Shown: positions 11,547 to 24,291 of the stretch, in pieces
How positions within the stretch are numbered: position 1 is the first letter of the stretch
Layout: each line of letters opens with the position of its first letter
Origin: Microglena sp. YARC
Lineage: Eukaryota > Chlorophyta > Chlorophyceae > Chlamydomonadales > Chlamydomonadaceae
Reading direction: 5' to 3'
DNA: 64,000 nt
Assembly (NCBI GenBank): GCA_022414725.1
Contig: CM039462.1
Location: forward strand, 44,205,490-44,269,489
Notes under the pieces: generated by a model
Told to the model about the DNA's origin: nothing
Seen by the model: the letters and a program-made list of their open reading frames with translations, nothing else
Databases searched by the model: none
Program-made: the position numbers and the translations under genes

Positions 11547-13448
11547 CTAAGGGGAAGCGGTCATTCCGTGCATGCGGACAAACCGCCAGAACACAGCAGG
11601 ATCAAGGGGCTTGGTGAAGGGGTCAGCACAGTTGTCCTTAGTGTTAACATAGGCAACCGCCAGTCTGCCATCCTCCACCAACTCCTTGATATAGTGATGA
11701 ATCACATCAATGTGCTTGCTGCGAGGAATCAGCTGCCAGTCATTGGCCCAACTCAGAGACCCTAGGTTGTCACCCCAAATGGTGACAGTGGTACATGGCA
11801 AACCCAGATCAGCCCTCAACTTCTTCAACCATTGTACCTCCCTGGCAGTCTGAGCCAGGGCCTGATACTCAGCCTCACTAGAGCTAATGGCAACAGTAGG
11901 TTGCCTCTTGCTCATCCAGTTCACAAGACACCCTCCAGCAAGCACAGCGTAGCCAGTCTGAGACCTCCTGTCAGACCCATCATCAGCAAAGGATAAGTCA
12001 CTAAAGACAGTAAAAGAGAACTCAGGGCTGTGGGTGTAAGTGAGGCCCAGGTGAGAATGAGACCTCAAATACAAGAGCAAGCGCTTGGCTGCCCCCCAGA
12101 GGGGGACAGTAGGGTGAGCAGAAAAACTGGACAGGTAGCTGACAGCAAAAGAAATATCAGGCCTGGTGCAGGTAGCCAGGTATAGCAAAGCACCTACAAG
12201 AGAGAGGTACTGGCTATTAGAGGGCAGGGGGTCTCCAGGGGGGTCAGTGATAGTGCACTTGGCCATGGGGGCAGAGAACTTGGGCTTGGCTGCATCGGTG
12301 AGACCAAACTGCTCCACCAGATCAACAATGCAGGAGTGCTGGGAGAGGTTGATCTGAACACACCTGCCATCAGAGTCAAGTGTAACATGCATGTCCAATG
12401 TGAGGAACTGGACAGGTACAACCAACTCCTTGACCTCCCAGCCAGCAGCCTCCATAGCCTTGATCAGCAATGCATACAAAGCAAGATCATCAAAAGCACA
12501 GATAAAATCATCAACATAGGTCAGAACATAGCTCCACCCACCAAAAGAATCCCTTCTAAAATACAGAGCTGGTTCTGCCTTGCACTTAGTAAACCCATGT
12601 GCAATCAAAACCTGCTTGAATTCCATGCTCCAAGCCCTGGGTGCCTGCTTCAAACCATAAAGGGACTTGATCAGTTTGCACACAAGGGGAACACCATGAG
12701 GACCAAGTACCTTGAAGCCCTCAGGCTGGTGGCAGTACAAGTCAAGCCCAGGTTCCAAGGTTGTATTCAGAAATGCAGTCTTGATATCCAGCTGCCGAAC
12801 AAACATTTTTCTATGAGTGTTGGCAGCAAGGAGAACCCTAAGCCCAGCCTAAGAAGAGACGGGGGCATATACATCATGAAAATCCAGCCCAGGACGCTGC
12901 AGAAAACCTCGTACCACAAAACGTGCTTTAAAGCGCACAGAACCATCAACCCCCATCTTCTTCACAAATAACCACCTGCCAGATAGGACCCTCTGCTTAG
13001 GAGGTTGAGGAGTCAGTGCCCATGTGCCATGTGCATGCAAAGACTCCATCTCATCCTTCATAGCCAGTAACCATTGATCCCTGTCAGGGTTAGAGGGGTG
13101 CATAGCAGCTTTATAAGACAGTTCAGAAGAGGTAGAGATATATGCTCCCACGTAAAAGCAGTTAACCCCTACATGAGCAGCATGTGTATCAGCAGTATCA
13201 GCAGTATCAGGCAGTAAACCCCCCAGTGCAGCACTACTGCCTGGTTGAACAGGGTCGGCATTCTTTGCCTCTAATTCAATTAAACCTGGGTCGACCGGAA
13301 CGCCCCGGCCATACGCAGTATCAGAGCCAGACCACCACTCCAGATCATCACTCACGCTTTCCGTGACGGCTAGATCATCGCGAAGCCTAGTCCGGTATAA
13401 ACCACCAGGGACGACAAGAATACTCAATGATCTGGGACTGAACATCAC
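11547..13448 (-). pseudogene. copia pol remnant: reverse transcriptase and RNase H
   Basis: Read on the minus strand. The upstream part (13448-12849) carries the copia motif region WLLAMKDEMESL and VRFKARFVVRG. An in-frame TAG at 12849-12851 interrupts it. The same frame then continues through QLDIKTAFLN, SLYGLKQAPRAW and the catalytic TYVDD of reverse transcriptase. The RNase H region follows, with SSSEAEYQAL and SKHIDVIHHYIKE, ending near 11547. Family assignment is clear from motif order. The internal stop and the missing integrase make it non-functional as it stands. Confidence 0.9.
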
Positions 13449-13752
13449 AGAGAGTCATTAGAACGTCCTCATTCTCAGGAGAGAGGCAGCGGACAGTATG
13501 AGAAGGAACAGGAAAGTTGGGGGAATGACTGGGGGGGTTGGCTTCCACGATGGCGGAAGGAGACTCTTCTCCGGCAGCAGAGGCCGCTGGCGCGCGCACA
13601 TCAAGCCAATCGTTGGGGACCTTCGACTCCTCAGGAAGGACGTGGTCGCAGACATTGCTCACAATGACATGGCGCATACCGCGCGACCAAGAAATACCAT
13701 TTTGAAGGTGGAGTTTCTCGAAGCCGGCGGGAGGCCCTCGCGGAAGTTGCAT
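13387..13752 (-). pseudogene. copia polyprotein remnant upstream of RT
   Basis: A minus-strand open stretch in a different frame from the downstream pol remnant, starting with LPRGPPAGFEKLHL about 40 bp inside the right LTR. It occupies the place between integrase and reverse transcriptase in copia polyproteins, so gag, protease and integrase have been lost. A frame change is needed near 13400-13445 to join pol. Confidence 0.5.
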
Positions 13753-13790
13753 TGAATAAAGCAGTGGGTAGAATGAAGGACCGTATAACC

Positions 13791-14127
13791 TATCAGCTTA
13801 GACACTTCAGAGAGTGGACAGATGCTTGCAGCGGTCAGACGCGCCAATCTATACACGGAGATGAGAATAACTTTACCAAGACTGGGGAACCCCCAAGGGG
13901 CACCAGCGGAGGAAAGGGGCGGCAGCCTGGAACCTAATCAGGGTACAGGCTAGACAGCGCGTGTCAGGAGAACCGGTGACGCAGCCAACAGGAAGCTGTC
14001 ACCGTGTCATGAAGAATGACACAGTCTACGGGAAGCTGACACAGTACTGTCTGTACCGATAGTTCTTAGGAAGTACATAAGAAGTCACTAAGTCATAAAA
14101 CTGAGTGAACCGCAATTGATGCTGATA
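13791..14127 (-). repeat. LTR (5' LTR relative to pol)
   Basis: 337 bp, the partner of 10897-11236, with the same TATCAGC/GCTGATA ends. Confidence 0.8.
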
Positions 14128-14697
14128 CTCGCCGTCTTTGGTAGTAAAAATTATTTAACAGAAAAATGCAATCGTAACAGGAGTAAAAAAGCTCAATACG
14201 GCATGCCCCAAAAACCTGAGGACGTCTGACCCCCCCCCCCCCCCCCCCCCTATGAATTTGCGGGCTCTGAAAATGGCTCACATAATATCGTCCTCGGATT
14301 TGCAGTGCCTGCGTGATGGTCAAAAATCAGTTTAGGGTTAAGGGTTCGAATGTGCCTAGTGTGCTGCCTCGTTGCTTATACTTTGATAGTTTTTGATGGT
14401 TTTATCGGGGACACCTATCCCTAAAAAACCTGAAGGGGGCTGACCCCCACACACACCCCACCCCACCCCCCACCCCATCCCCCCTTATATAGAAATCGAA
14501 ATACCTCTTTTTTGAAAGACTTAGTTATGGATTCTGGGGGGTTACAATATGGCGCACATAATAGCAACCTCGGAATTCCCACACAGGACAGGGGCCATAC
14601 CACCCGTACTCACCCATTTACCCACCCACTGACCCACTCACCCATTAATTCACCCAGCCTCCCACCCCATTCACCCACCCACCCACCCACCCAAGGG
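14128..14697. repeat. C-run repeat units
   Basis: Two units near 14196-14300 and 14424-14560 share AAAAACCTGA, then a C-rich run, then GGGCTCTGAAAATGGCTCA or a relative of it. They resemble the arms of the fold-back element that follows. No gene seen. Confidence 0.55.
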
Positions 14698-14699
14698 GT

Positions 14700-15140
14700 A
14701 GATACGTATTGTACGAGTTCCAAAGTGGTGCCAATGGACTGCCCTTGCCAAGGCCCACTCATGGGTGGTCTCAAAATGTCATTTGGAGGTCTGAGTAAAA
14801 AGTTAGAAAAAAAAACCTGAGGAGGGCCGCCCCCCCCCCCCCCCCCCCCCCCCTAAATGAGGTGATCAGAATGAACCTGGAAAATGTCTCATAATATCGC
14901 CATAATACATGCCATTACAGCCCCATTATCAGAAAAAATCGATCGGGAGAAGGAAATATTTGGTGGCCTTGACACCTCCTGGTTTTATTTACTTATTATT
15001 ACGATCAGGAATTCAGGAGGTAGCATCCTCTACGAAAAGTTGATGGATGCCGATCGATTTATTCTGAGTATAGGATGTAAATTATATGACAACAATCTGA
15101 AAAAGTGCTCAATAAATCGCAAATAATTATGAGCACCTCA

Positions 15141-15181
<41 letters not shown>

Positions 15182-15310
15182 CCTTCATTTGTTTTTGTTT
15201 TTTTGCTAACTTTTTACCCAGACCTCCAAATGACATTCTGAGATCTCCCATGAGTAGGTCTTGGTAAGGGTAGTCTATTGGCACTACTTTGGACCTCGTG
15301 CAATAAGAAT
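14700..15310. mobile_element. Fold-back element with long inverted arms and C/G runs
   Basis: The left arm (about 14706-14884) and right arm (about 15131-15305) are inverted copies. They share TTCCAAAGTGGTGCCAATGG, AATGTCATTTGGAGGTCTG, a homopolymer run (C on the left, G on the right) and CTAAATGAGGTG. About 250 bp of unrelated sequence lies between. A related single arm occurs at 46610-46800, and partial arm sequence occurs at 33405-33690. Confidence 0.75.
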
Positions 15311-16943
15311 CCCCCCCCCCCCCCACCCCCCACACACACACACTGGTCGAGAGGTGGTACCAACTGGTCTGTGGGACCTACAGACCAAGGAGTTAGAGTT
15401 CATAGGGAAGCTTGTCAAGCAGCTGCAGTCAGCCATATGACCTGGAGGGGCAGTGGCCAGACAGACCGCAAGGGGCAGTGTAGCAGAACTTTTGCTAAAT
15501 CGTGATAACAAACCGACCATGTGTACCGTTTTGTTGTTAAAGTGCGTATAGGAGTGTGTGCTGGTTATGATTTACTTACATATATTTCTGGCCGCCTCCG
15601 GGGACGGCAATGTAAAACGATTGTTTCGGGTTCAGTTCACCAATGCTTTTTCTTTTTAGGCCCTTCCTATCACGGTTGGGCAAGTCCTTTTAGCCTATTT
15701 GCCCCCCCATGGATTGTGATACACTGAGTTGATAAGCCGTTCCAACACACGATTATAAAGATTACAAGGGGCTCATGTCCTAGCAGTGAAACAACACCGC
15801 CAAAAGGCTGGACTTGAGAGACCACCGGCCGTCTTTCAGCAGCAGGGCTCGAACTCCTGTTGTCGATGCCTGAACGACAGGGTCTGGACCATACCGCCCT
15901 CCAGACCTTAATACCACGTCCCACCATTACTTTTGTCATTTTGGGTTGCGCTTTTGACCCAACTACGTAACTTTTTGTTACGCTTTTTTATTTGCATTTT
16001 CGTACGCTTATTGGAGGTTACCTGCTGGACCAGGTTTTGAGGTGTATGTTGCCCAAACCCTCACTGTTATAAAACTGTCCAGCTACCCCGGGGCTGTTCA
16101 GTCTTATCTGATATAATTCGCATTATTTTTTGCTGAGTATGTAACAATTTCCTCTCTTGAAAACTACTAAACTGCCTCCTTTTGGGTTGCGCTTTTGACT
16201 CAACTGAAAAAGGAAATCTGCGCGCTGCGCCCACAGGGAGTTCAACAAATTGCGACAGTCGCGCAGTCGGGCTCCAAAACCTTGCCCGCTAGAGCACAAT
16301 AGTGTGCGTCGTGTGGTACCCTGGTGATATCTGGGGGGCGGCCCGTCTGGGTACGCTCCATTGTCCAGCCAGCCAGTCAGTCAGTCAGTCAGTCTAAGCA
16401 GGTCCAGGCTGTACAATTTGGATTTTTTTCTTTTCTAACCGCCACTGCTGTCGCCAACAACCCCATTAATTGAGGGCCGAGCAGTCATCTACGTACTACA
16501 TCTCACCATCCTCTTATCTAAGACCATTCTAAGGCCATTCTACAATAAGAAAATTCATGCCACAGCACACATGCAGCTTCTCCAAGGTCATTCTACAAGT
16601 TCAGTGTCACGTCTTCTTACGGGTTTCTAATATCGTAATATGCTGTTAGTATATGGGATAGCTGTCATGTCATCCTTTCACAACACTAAAAAAAAAAAAA
16701 AATGTTAGAACTAACAGTAACCTCTGTTTGCTCGCCCCCCCCCCCCCCCCCCCTTACCCACCCCACCCACCCGAACACCTGTACCTGTAGTGCCAACTCC
16801 GCCCTCCCTGTACTTTCGGCCCAGCATGATTCCTTTCCCTTTTCATCTCTTTGGCCAACGAAAGCCTTTAACTTTGCCTTCACTCGCATCTTCCAACTAC
16901 AATTGCTTCCTTCCAGCATCAAAGAACCTCGAATCTATTTACA
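15311..16943. other. Intergenic region before PGDH, with repeat fragments
   Basis: It holds a dispersed-repeat copy (15612-15722, minus), a tRNA-headed SINE-like fragment (15817-15930, plus; B-box-like GGCTCGAACTCC and tail CCTTAATACCACGTCCCACC), a partial family-1 MITE end (about 16205-16325) and (CAGT)n near 16372. TTTTGGGTTGCGCTTTTGAC occurs twice (about 15939 and 16180). No coding sequence recognised. The PGDH promoter should lie at its right end. Confidence 0.5.
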
Positions 16944-19900
16944 ATGAGGACCGCGATGGCACGCCCCATGTCAAAAAGCACGACGGTAGGTTTTCGTCAT
17001 GCCTGTCTACCCAAAACGCCGCCGATCGTTCAGCTTCGTTAGGAATCCTGGGATCACGAGCCTTCAGGCCAGAGCCGTGTAGGCTCGAGGCGGGAGCACA
17101 GAATTTCAGATCAATTTCGACTTGGGAGTTGGGGGCTCCGGACGGGTGCAATCATAGACGCATGCATATTTCCATCTCCACCCTCGGACCAAACCCACCT
17201 CAATTATCCGATGCTACCTTGAGAGGTGGATCGCTCATGCATGCATTCATTATTAACCACCCCTCATCCACCTCTAGCCCCCCCCCCCCCTCACGACCAC
17301 CACCACCACACCCCACACCCACTACCACCCCCACCCTAACAACAACACTACCACCCCCACTACCACCCCCAATACCACCACCACCACCACCACCACCACT
17401 ACCATCACCATCACCCCTTCCCCCCCCCACACCCCCACCAACAATACAACCGCCACCAACCCCAATACCACCACCACCACCACCCCAGCAACACCCAACC
17501 CCCACCAACAATACCCCCACCCCCACCCCTAGCTCCACCCCACCCCCACCAGCAATACCACCACCACCACCCCGCACCACCCCACCCCACCAACAATACC
17601 ACCACCACTACCGCAGGTCTGCTCCCGCCGTGGCACTGTTGCCTCCAGGCCCCTTTCTCTGGCAGGTATGTTGATCCGTCGACGCTGCCTCATGTGCATT
17701 TGTTGTTGTTGTTGTTGTTGTGGTGGTGGTGGTGGTGGTTGTTGTTGTTGCAGGAGAGCGCAACAAAAAAAGTGCCAGGATGGGGGCTAACAAGATGGAG
17801 CCGGGGAGGGGAGGGCTGGATTTCAACCTTGGCACAAAAAATCTGCTTTGGTTGTTTACAAAATAATTCTTATAGCTAAGCCGGTTGGATGTATAGATCT
17901 GGTTTGATATTCCGTAATTTTCGTGATTTGGAATTCACCGGGCTAAGGAGGACCATAGGAAGGATTGTGTTTTTGTAATTCTGAAGGGAAGGGATGGGAA
18001 GATTTGTGGCTTTTAATGCTTCTTTCTATCAGGGGAGGAGTTGAGGAAGTTTTTTCTAGACCCTATGCGGCCATCTGCTTTTTCTTTAATTTGCCCCCCA
18101 TCCCACCCCACCCCACCCCACCCCCAAAGCTTGCGAGGCCCATATCTCCTCCATTAATTAGAACGAGGGGGTCAAAGTAGGGTGTTTTGTGATCCTCTGG
18201 ACGAGCGCTTTCTAATGTTTGGTCTTCCTTGTGGATTTATGGGAAGTTGGGCAAAGTTGTCAAGCAAACCCCCTTTCCTAGCTAGCTTCTGAGCTGACCT
18301 AGCAAGTCCTTGGTGTTCAAGAATTGGAAGATGGTTCTATGGCGACCCTCTATACCCAAAACTTCTTGGGTGTATAGAGGGTACTTCTTGGGTGTCTACA
18401 GTTGAAGATTGCTATCGGGCGCTCGGCATAGTTGCGTTGAATTTTGCTTATGCGCTATATTGTTTTTATAAAGTACCCTCCATACACCCAAGAAGTTTGG
18501 GGTGGAAATATTGAGTTTCTGGTTTTGCCCAACTTTCACACTTGAAGGCCTGGAACCTGTGAAGGTCACTTCTCTAACTCTACCTTGACACGTTGACTCA
18601 ATGTTACAAACGAACACGGATTTGGACAGTTCTGTTCGAGACGCTTTCGGTGGTCACCTTATCTTTGTCAGATTCCGCATGGCGAGGAAATTGCGAAGAT
18701 TGTTCCGAAACCGGCCCGCCCCATCCCTTTTTTTAGGGGGGGGGGGGGGGGGGACATCTACCACTTCCAAATGTTGATTTCGCTTTTTCTGGGTGGTTTC
18801 GGGGCTAACGGCCCCTGCAGGTCCCTGATTGAGCATGCGATATACGAGCAACTTAGCTAAGGTATCTCCTTCTTTTCGCCTCACCCTCACACCATCCCTG
18901 TCATCCTCACGCCATCCCTGTTGCTCTTTGGACTATATCGTCTCCCCTGTTGTAAAGTTGCGATCTACCTATTTTTACAATCTGTAATTAATCCCGTCTG
19001 AATGTTTACTGTATTTACAGCATTTACTCATTATACTGCATTTAATTCATTTTGCAAAAAACGTCCTTGTACACAAGGAACACATGTTGACAATAGTGGA
19101 CTTGTTTGACTGAATGTGCATCAGTGCATCACAGCCCCCACTGACTGCTAGGCTTCCTCAGAATAGTAGTAGAATAGATTTGTTCGCGTTTACATTTACC
19201 TGGTAACGTTCGTTGTTTACTGCCAAAGACGGCGAGCAGCCAAATTGCTGGCTGAAGCTTTGTAACCAAGTACAAGATGAAGTTCAAGTTCAAGAATGTG
19301 CATCACAGCCCCACCAGACTGCTAGGCTTCAATTCATTATACTGCAATTCTGTTTGTGTACATATTTATGCAGGGAACGGCAATATGATATCATATGATA
19401 TCATGTCATCATATGATATCAAATGATGCTGGCAGTCTGACTAGGCCAAAGTTACCGTATATATACAATATCATATGATGCAATCTGTATGATATCATAC
19501 TCGCCTTTGATCAAAATCATCGTATGGTATGCCGGTCCCTATATATGTGGAGGCTGGGGTTTATATTTATTTGCCCTTAGGCCACATTATATTCCAGATG
19601 GGGTATCAGTTGGTTGGAGAAAAGTTGGTTGAGGATCAGCTGGTTGAGGATCAGTTGGTTGGGGATCGGTTGGTTAGAGAAAAGTTGGTTGCGGATCAGT
19701 TGATTGAAGAAAAGTTGGTTTAGGATTAGTTGGTTGGGGATCAGTTGGCTAGGGATCAGTTGGTTGGGGATCAGTTAGTCGAGGATCAGTTGGTTGAGAC
19801 AACTCATGGAGTCTTTATTACCAACATATCGAACTACCAGCGCATCCTGATAGTTTGATATTCATCTGGATGGATGTCATCTGCTTCCTTTCACCCGACC

Positions 19901-22900
19901 CTCCTTGGGCCCACCCAAAAAAAACCCAAAGGCTCCCCACAGCAACCCTAACCTGCCCCCCAAATGCCTGCCCTCAAACCGCAACCACCACCACCACCAC
20001 CACCATTCACCGTCCCTCCACCATAACTCTAACCTGCCCCCCAAATGCCTGCCCTCAAACCGCAACCACCACCACCACCACCCACCGTCCCTCCACCATA
20101 ACTCTAACCTGCCCCCCAAATCTCTGCCTCAAACCGCCACCACCACCACCACCCACCGTCCCTCCACCATAACTCTAACCTGCCTCCTAATCCCTGCCCT
20201 CCCCCCCCCCCCCCCCCCCCCCCCCCCCACACACACACACCACCACCACGCTCCGCCCCTGCACCACCACAATCATCACGCACCGCCCCTGCACCACCAC
20301 AACCACCACGCACGCCCCTAGACCACCACAACCACCACCCACCACCCCTGCACCACCAGAATCACCGCCCCTCCACAGCAACCCTAACCTGCCCCCCCCC
20401 CCCTGCCCTCCCACCTCCCCCAAGCCACCACCACGCCCTGCGCCTTCCCCCAGCAGCACCACAACCACCATCCATTTTCCCTCCACAGCAACCCTAACCT
20501 GCCCCCCCCAATCCCTGCTCCCCCACCTCTCTGCCCTCCCACCTCCCCAGGACGCCGCCACGCTATGCGCCTCCCCCAGCAGCAGCCGGCCTGCAACACC
20601 ACAACCACCATCCATTGTCCCTCTACAGCCACCCTAACCTGCCCCCCACCCCCCCCTTTGCCCGATCCCTACCCCCCACCCCCACTCCCACCCCACCTAC
20701 ATGCCCACCTACCTCCCCCAGGCGTTATCGTTACACTGCTAGCACCCTAGGCCTAGCTATGTATTACCATTATCACTACATGGCTATGCATGACGGCAAC
20801 GGTTATCTGAACTGGGGTCCGGCACGCCCTGTGCCTCCCCCCAGCAGCCAGCCTGCCCCTACACCACCACAACCACCTGGCCAACCCTAACCTGCCCCCC
20901 CACCTCCCCTAGGCCACCGCCACGCCATGCGTCTCCCGCCAGCAGCAGCCAGCCTCCCCGAAGTGAGCGAGATTGCCTTGCTTGAGAGAGCACTTGAGTT
21001 GGTCAAGAACCGGATCAAGGCGGAGAAGGAAGCATCAGCACCTCCCCCTGCATGTGAGTCTAAAACCTGTATCACTTCTATAAACCAACCCCGACCCTGC
21101 ATCCTAGAGTAAAAGCAGAGAAGGAAGCAGCATTACCTCCCCCTGCATTCGAGTTAGAAAGCTGTAGCACTTCTATAAACCAACCCCGACCCTGCATCCT
21201 ATAGTAAATGCGCAGAAGGAAGCAGCAGCACCTCCCCCTGCAAGTGAATTAGAAAGCTGTATCAAAAAGTAATGATAACGCCTGGCAGTGTGTGGTATTA
21301 AGGGAGCCCTGGCCTACAGCGGCAGGGAACAAGCTGCTACTTTATCTGGACAAAGCTACCATAACGGTTGACAGCGACACGACCTGTATCACTTCGGTAA
21401 ACCAACCCCAACCCTGCATCCTCGAGTCAATGCGGATAAGGAAGCAGCATTACATCCCCGTGCAGTTGAGTGAGATGTGTCCCTGGGACATACCAACCTC
21501 AACCGTAGTCCCGCATCTCCAAGCCAAGGCAGGCAAAGAAGAAGAAGCATCTCCCCGATAACGGGAGACTTTGACCTGTGGCACTTTCATATACCAACCC
21601 CAACCCTGCATCCAGAAGTCAAGGCTGATTCCCCATCCCCCCACCCTATCCCAATCCTACATCATCAACGCTTTAACAGCACCAACACCAAAACCATCAT
21701 CAACAATTTCCCCAACCCACGCCCCCACCCTCCCCCAATCCTACATCATCAACAGCACCATGACGAAAAACACCTAAAACAACACCAGCATCAGAACCAG
21801 CACCTACACCAACACCAGCACCAAGACCACCAACACCAGCACCAATACCACCAGAACTAGCACCTACACCAACACCAGCACCAAGACCACCAACACCAAA
21901 ACCTTCACCAACTAGTTCCCCACCCCGTGCCCCCTATCCCCCATGCACCCCATGCACCCTATCCCACATGCACCCCATGCACCCTATCACACATGCACCC
22001 CATGCACCCACCCTATCCCAATCCTACATCATCAACAGCACCAAGACCACTAACACCAGAACCAACACCAGCACCAACACCACCAACACCAAAACCATCA
22101 CCAACAATTTCCCCAACCCATGCCCCCACCCTATCCCAATCCTACATCATCAACAGCACCAAGACCACAAACACCAAAACCAACGCCAGCACTTGACCCA
22201 ACACCTACACCTACACCAGCACCAAGACCACCAACACCAAAACCACCAATAACGAGCCCCACACCCACCCACCCACCCACCCACCCTATCCCAATCATAC
22301 AGCTGAGGCTACCCGAGGTGGCAAGCCCTTCACCATCAGTACGACCAACACTATTACAAGTTCCCGACCAACACCAACACCAGCAGCAGCAGCAAGAGCA
22401 ATCACACTCACCCACACTCCCACACCAACACCAACACCAACACCAACACCAACACCAACACCAACACCAACGAGTCCCCCACCTCACCCACCCTATCCCA
22501 ATCCTGCAGCTTAGTCTACCCAAGGTGGCAAGCCCTTCACTATCAGTACAACCAGCACTAGAACAAGTACCCTAGCAACACCAACACCAGCAACAGCGCT
22601 CACACCCACACCCACCCACCCACACCAACACCAACGAGTCCCCACCCACCCACCCACCCACCCTGTCCCAATCATCCAGGTGAGGCTTCACAAGGTGGCA
22701 GGCCCTTCACCATCAGTACGACCAACACTAGCACAAGTTCCCTACCAACACCAAAACCTACACCAAAACCAACACCAACACCAACACCAGCAACAGAGCT
22801 CACACCCACACCAACACCATCGATTCCCCCACCCACCCACCCACCCTATCCCAATCCTGCAGCTGACTTTACACAAGGTGACAAGCCCTTCACCATCATT

Positions 22901-24260
22901 ACGACCAACACTAGCACAAGTACCCTACCAACACCAACACCAACGAGTCCCTCACCCCTCCCACCCACCCTATTCAAATCCTACGGCTCAGGCTACCAAA
23001 GGTGGCAATCCCTTCACCATCAGTACGACCAACACTAGCACAAGTTCCCTACCAACACCAACACCAACACCAACACCAGCAGCAGCAGCAGCAACAGCGA
23101 TCACACTCACCCACACTCCCACACCAACACCAGCACCAATACAAACGAGTCCCCCACCTCACCCACCCTATCCCAATCCTGCAGCTTAGTCTGCAGCTTA
23201 GGCTACCCAAGGTGGCAAGCCCTTCACCATCAGTACGACTAACACTAGAACAAGTATCCTACCAACACCAACACCAGCAACAGTGCTCACACACCAACAT
23301 CATCAAGTCCACCACCCTACCCAACCACCCATTCACCCTGGCCCTATCATATAGCCGTGGCTATGCAATGCGGCAAGCCCTTCACCATCAAGACCTTCAA
23401 CGCAATCTCTCCCTCTGGTCTGGAGAAATTCCCCAAGGAGCGATATGCAGTGTCTGGAAAGACAGAGGATCTTCCTGACAGCCCCATGGCCATCATGCTC
23501 CGCTCTCACAAGTTGCAAGTGGAGGAGGTGCCTGCCACGGTAGGTGTTTGACTGTGTTCTCATGTGTATGTGTATGTGTGTGTATTAGTATGTGTAAGCG
23601 TATATGTGTGTATGTATATCATGCATATGACTGAATGACGATCTTCCTGGCAGCCCCATGGCCATCATGCTCCGCTCTCACAAGTTGCAAGTGGAGGAGG
23701 TGCCTGCCACTGTATGTGATAGTGTGTGTGTTTGTGTGTTTTTTGCCCAAATGAATACAATTATAGCAATTCAGGGGATGAACTGGACAAACTGTTTCCG
23801 CGAGGACTCGTACTTTTTCAAGAATTTTGGCCTGGAAATCTGAGAATTCTCGTCAATTCTCGATGAAGTACGAAACGTTTGTCCAGTTCATCCCCTGAAT
23901 TGCTATAACACTGGGGCAGCTCTACTCTGGGCAGTAGAGCTGCCTCAGTGGCTAAGCATTCATTTTGGTAAGGCCAGTCACTTGTCCATCAGACTCACAA
24001 AGAGAGTCACATGATTCTTGATTAGTGAAACTGTATGCAAATCCGATTGGTGTTGGTGGGGGAGGGGGTGGTGCTGTTCAAAGAGGTGGGTCGGTACATG
24101 CACATAACATTGCCGCCCCCGCTCAGCATGTTGTGCTGAAGGGGTAGGGGGGGTCAAGATGCATTTATATGAGTGGGCTACTGTCATGTACCAGCATGTG
24201 TTAGTGTTGCATGTTCTTGGGGACACGTGTTGTCCCCATCTGCTGTGATGATAGGACTCA

Positions 24261-24291
<31 letters not shown>

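Larger units (their letters stand above)
10897..14127 (-). mobile_element. Ty1/copia-type LTR retrotransposon, deleted and inactive
   Basis: Two near-identical direct repeats (10897-11236 and 13791-14127) enclose a minus-strand pol remnant. Each repeat begins TATCAGC and ends GCTGATA, so the LTR ends are short inverted repeats but not TG...CA. Flanks read GCTCG on the left and ACTCG on the right, consistent with a 4-5 bp target duplication. A related unoccupied target lies at about 19213-19292 in the opposite orientation. At 3.2 kb the element is shorter than a full copia element. Gag, protease and integrase are not recognisable, and pol has a stop and a frame change. No primer-binding site or polypurine tract was recognised. 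Confidence 0.85.

Noticed and set aside
16790..17674. A 294-codon proline-rich frame
   Set aside because: Most of it is the CCACC microsatellite of PGDH intron 1. The true PGDH exons 1 and 2 at its ends are read in a different frame.
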